Origin: Oscillospiraceae bacterium
Lineage (GTDB): Bacteria > Bacillota > Clostridia > UBA1381
DNA: 57,410 nt
Direction of reading: 5' to 3'
NCBI GenBank assembly: GCA_022509025.1
Contig: JAFLUB010000015.1
Location: forward strand, 1 to 57,410
Shown here: positions 55,420 through 57,410 of the stretch, in pieces
How the letters are laid out: every line of letters starts with the position of its first letter
Numbering within the stretch: the first letter of the stretch is position 1
Made by a program: the position numbers and the translations under genes
The notes under the pieces: generated by a model
What the model saw: only the letters and a program-made list of their open reading frames with translations
What the model was told of the DNA's origin: nothing
The model's database searches: none

Positions 55420-56637
55420 TTATTCCAAACCATTCTTTTTCTTCATCATTGCACGAACCTTTAAGGGGAGTCCGAACAGATTGATGAATCCTGCGCTGTC
55501 TTTGTGGCTGTACAGCTCATGGCTGTCACCAAATGACGCAATATCCTCGTTATAGAGTGAATACGGTGACTTAGCACCTGCCGGAGTTACGCTGCCCTTG
55601 TAAAGCTTAAGTCTTACTTCACCGGTAACTGTTTCGTCCATAACGTCAAACATAGCTGACATTGATTCGCGAAGCGGTGTGAACCACTTACCGTCATATA
55701 CAAGCTCTGCAAACTTGATAGCTGATTGACGCTTAAATGCCTGAGTGTCACGGTCAAGGCAGAGGAATTCGAGTTCCTGAATAGCAGTGTAGAGAATAGT
55801 ACCGCCCGGAGTCTCATAAACGCCTCTTGACTTCATTCCAACAAGTCTGTCCTCGACGATATCTGCAATACCTACTCCGTACTGTCCGCCAAGCTTGTTA
55901 AGCTCCTCAACGAGCGGGCGCGGATCATATTTTTTACCGTCTATAGATACAGGCTCACCCTTTTCAAAACCGATAGTTACATACTTCGGTGAATCAGGCG
56001 CCTTCTCCGGTGAAACACCGAGCTTCAATAGACTGTCAAGCTGCGGTTCGTTTGCCGGATCTTCAAGATCCATACCCTCGTGGCTGATGTGCCATATGTT
56101 TCTGTCACGTGAATAAAGGTCTTTCTTTGTAACAGGGATTTCAATGTTATGAGCCTCAGCGTAATCAACAGCGTCCTCACGTGATTTGATATCCCATATT
56201 CTCCACGGAGCGATAATTTTAAGTGATGGGTCAAGAGCCTTTATTGTAAGTTCGAAACGAACCTGGTCATTACCTTTACCTGTAGCGCCGTGACAGATAG
56301 CAACAGCGCCCTCTTTGTGAGCAATCTCAACAAGCTTCTTCGCGATAATAGGTCTTGCGTGAGATGTACCGAGAAGGTACTTGCCCTCGTATACTGCGCC
56401 TGCCTTTAATGTAGGGAATATATAATCCTTTACATAGTCATCTCTTAAATCTGCGATGTAGAGCTTAGATGCGCCTGCTTTCTTTGCTCTTTCCTCAAGA
56501 CCTTCTGTTTCCTTGCCTTGTCCGACATCGCCGCATACCGCGATTACATCATAATCGTAATTCTCCTTAAGCCACGGGATAATAATTGACGTGTCAAGTC
56601 CGCCTGAATACGCCAAAACAACTTTTTCTTTTGCCAT
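55420..56637 (-). CDS. argG: Argininosuccinate synthase
   Basis: Joins citrulline and aspartate using ATP. The start is ATG at 56637 behind AGGAGG; the frame extends upstream but reads into the promoter. The 405 residues carry the PP-loop YSGGLDTS near the N-terminus, [13 protein letters not shown] and the [18 protein letters not shown] region. First gene of argG-argH. Confidence 0.97.
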   Translation of the reverse strand: MAKEKVVLAYSGGLDTSIIIPWLKENYDYDVIAVCGDVGQGKETEGLEERAKKAGASKLYIADLRDDYVKDYIFPTLKAGAVYEGKYLLGTSHARPIIAKKLVEIAHKEGAVAICHGATGKGNDQVRFELTIKALDPSLKIIAPWRIWDIKSREDAVDYAEAHNIEIPVTKKDLYSRDRNIWHISHEGMDLEDPANEPQLDSLLKLGVSPEKAPDSPKYVTIGFEKGEPVSIDGKKYDPRPLVEELNKLGGQYGVGIADIVEDRLVGMKSRGVYETPGGTILYTAIQELEFLCLDRDTQAFKRQSAIKFAELVYDGKWFTPLRESMSAMFDVMDETVTGEVRLKLYKGSVTPAGAKSPYSLYNEDIASFGDSHELYSHKDSAGFINLFGLPLKVRAMMKKKNGLE

Positions 56638-56688
56638 AGTTGCAATTCCTCCTAAAATATTATAAAATATAATTATTATACTTCGTAT

Positions 56689-56717
56689 ATTATACAACAA
56701 ATAATATATATATTCAA
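56689..56717 (-). promoter_or_regulatory. Promoter for argG-argH, possible arginine-repressor site
   Basis: Minus strand TTGAAT (56717-56712), 17-base spacer, perfect TATAAT (56694-56689). The -35 region reads TTGAATATATATATT, which resembles half of an ARG box (TGAATAWWWATTCA) but lacks a clean right half, so ArgR control is a suggestion only. Confidence 0.55.
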
Positions 56718-56756
56718 TAGCAAAATTGACAAAAAAATGAAGGAGAAACAGTAAAA

Positions 56757-57260
56757 ATGGTTATAATAGGTATAGACCCCGGATACGCGATTGTCGGAGT
56801 AGGTGTGGTAGAGTACATAGGAAACAAATTCAGAACACTGGAATACGGTGCTATAACAACACCGGCTGGTATGCCGACAACAGAAAGACTGAAAAAAATA
56901 TACGCAGAAATAACAATGTATGCTGATAAGTATAAACCTGATGCGATGGCTATAGAAGAGTTGTTCTTTAACTCAAACCAAAAAACAGCTATAAACGTAG
57001 CCCAGGCGAGGGGGGTATTGCTCACTGCAATTGCAAATAAAGATATACCGATATTTGAATATACGCCGCTTCAGGTTAAGCAATCAGTTACAGGCTATGG
57101 CCGCGCGGATAAGAAACAGATACAGACGATGGTTAAAATGCTTTTGGGACTAAACGCAATCCCGAAGCCTGATGATGCGGCGGACGCTCTTGCGATTGCA
57201 ATTTGTCATGCTCATTCCAATAAAATGAACAATATGTTCGGAATCAACACAGTAAGGTAA
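56757..57260 (+). CDS. ruvC: Holliday junction resolvase RuvC
   Basis: Endonuclease resolving four-way junctions with RuvAB. 167 residues with an RNase H fold: the first catalytic Asp in [16 protein letters not shown], the Glu in [13 protein letters not shown], and the C-terminal [12 protein letters not shown] acidic pair. Ribosome site AAGGAG, 11 bases upstream. ruvA and ruvB, which often follow, are not visible before the window ends and a terminator comes first. Confidence 0.96.
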   Translation: MVIIGIDPGYAIVGVGVVEYIGNKFRTLEYGAITTPAGMPTTERLKKIYAEITMYADKYKPDAMAIEELFFNSNQKTAINVAQARGVLLTAIANKDIPIFEYTPLQVKQSVTGYGRADKKQIQTMVKMLLGLNAIPKPDDAADALAIAICHAHSNKMNNMFGINTVR

Positions 57261-57284
57261 AATCAATATATAGGAATAAATTCT

Positions 57285-57312
57285 CAAAAGCCACAACATA
57301 TTGTGGCTTTTG
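57285..57312 (+). terminator. Terminator after ruvC
   Basis: CAAAAGCCACAA and TTGTGGCTTTTG are exact complements around CATA, with a T-rich end. The last 98 bases of the window are AT-rich and hold nothing I recognise. Confidence 0.82.
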
Positions 57313-57410
57313 TAATATTTGTGTAACAATTATGAAAAGTTACTGAAATATTAGAATTTTGTTTAAAAATAATATAAATTTAATACATATGTGTTTTAAA
57401 TATATGCAAA

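Noticed and set aside
1-57410. CRISPR array, prophage or transposase genes
   Set aside because: No regularly spaced direct repeats, no phage structural or integrase genes and no transposase were found on either strand.

Overview
The window looks like a core-genome stretch of an anaerobic gut-type Clostridia species (Firmicutes/Bacillota). The evidence is AT-rich DNA, strong AGGAGG-type ribosome sites, sigma-A promoters with 17-base spacers, a bifunctional AdhE, indirect (transamidation) Asn-tRNA synthesis, VanW and copper-amine-oxidase-stalk surface proteins, and dispersed structured repeats. A rhamnogalacturonan lyase next to a uronate catabolic operon points to a pectin user. A Monoglobus-like organism would fit, but this is an inference, not an identification. 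I see no prophage, no transposase, no CRISPR array, and no rRNA or tRNA gene.

Layout. 2-2575: 3' part of a large surface protein. 2576-3109: gene-free, with a MITE-like repeat. 3110-8273: dnaG, rpoD, prmA and a flavodiiron-like protein. 8368-13752: pgi, a small P-loop protein, thrC, a galactokinase and a helical-bundle protein. 13933-18453: a PDZ/radical-SAM protein, der, plsY, gpsA. 18620-23460: two potassium-uptake systems in tandem (trkA-trkH, then ktrB-ktrA). 23461-24012: gene-free, with the second, inverted copy of the MITE-like repeat. 24013-28133: adhE and two small coiled-coil proteins. 28283-36802: uxaC-uxaB-uxaA, an HD-GYP protein and a PL11 lyase. 36885-41370 (minus): gatC-gatA-gatB-aspS. 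41562-43933 (minus): VanW protein and a cysteine-cluster protein. 44163-53039: a divergent type II topoisomerase pair, citrate synthase, a WecG/TagA glycosyltransferase, a dTMP kinase and a secreted stalk-domain protein. 53274-53913: an XRE regulator with a 4-TM protein. 53984-56637 (minus): argG-argH. 56757-57260: ruvC.

The most interesting content is non-coding. (1) A 166-base intercistronic element occurs twice at full length (18448-18613, 51321-51486) and once truncated (6093-6165). It begins in a hairpin that swallows the upstream stop codon and ends in a stem that pairs away an AAGG segment and an ATG just ahead of the next gene. Substitutions between copies preserve pairing, so it behaves like a structured RNA that could gate translation of prmA, trkA and a surface protein. 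(2) A 228/229-base element (2628-2855 and, inverted, 23487-23715; about 95% identical by hand alignment) has imperfect terminal inverted repeats, several hairpins kept by compensatory or wobble changes, and at each site lies between two copies of a local palindrome. This suggests a non-autonomous mobile element that targets terminator hairpins. (3) Further folded intergenic segments occur at 16626-16675, 26603-26716 and 29699-29877.

How the genes work together: the PL11 lyase and UxaCBA suit breakdown of pectin backbone and its uronates. GatCAB with an archaeal-type AspRS suits Asp-tRNA(Asn) to Asn-tRNA(Asn) conversion. AdhE suits disposal of reducing equivalents as ethanol. The rest is housekeeping for replication, transcription, lipid, wall, potassium and arginine metabolism.
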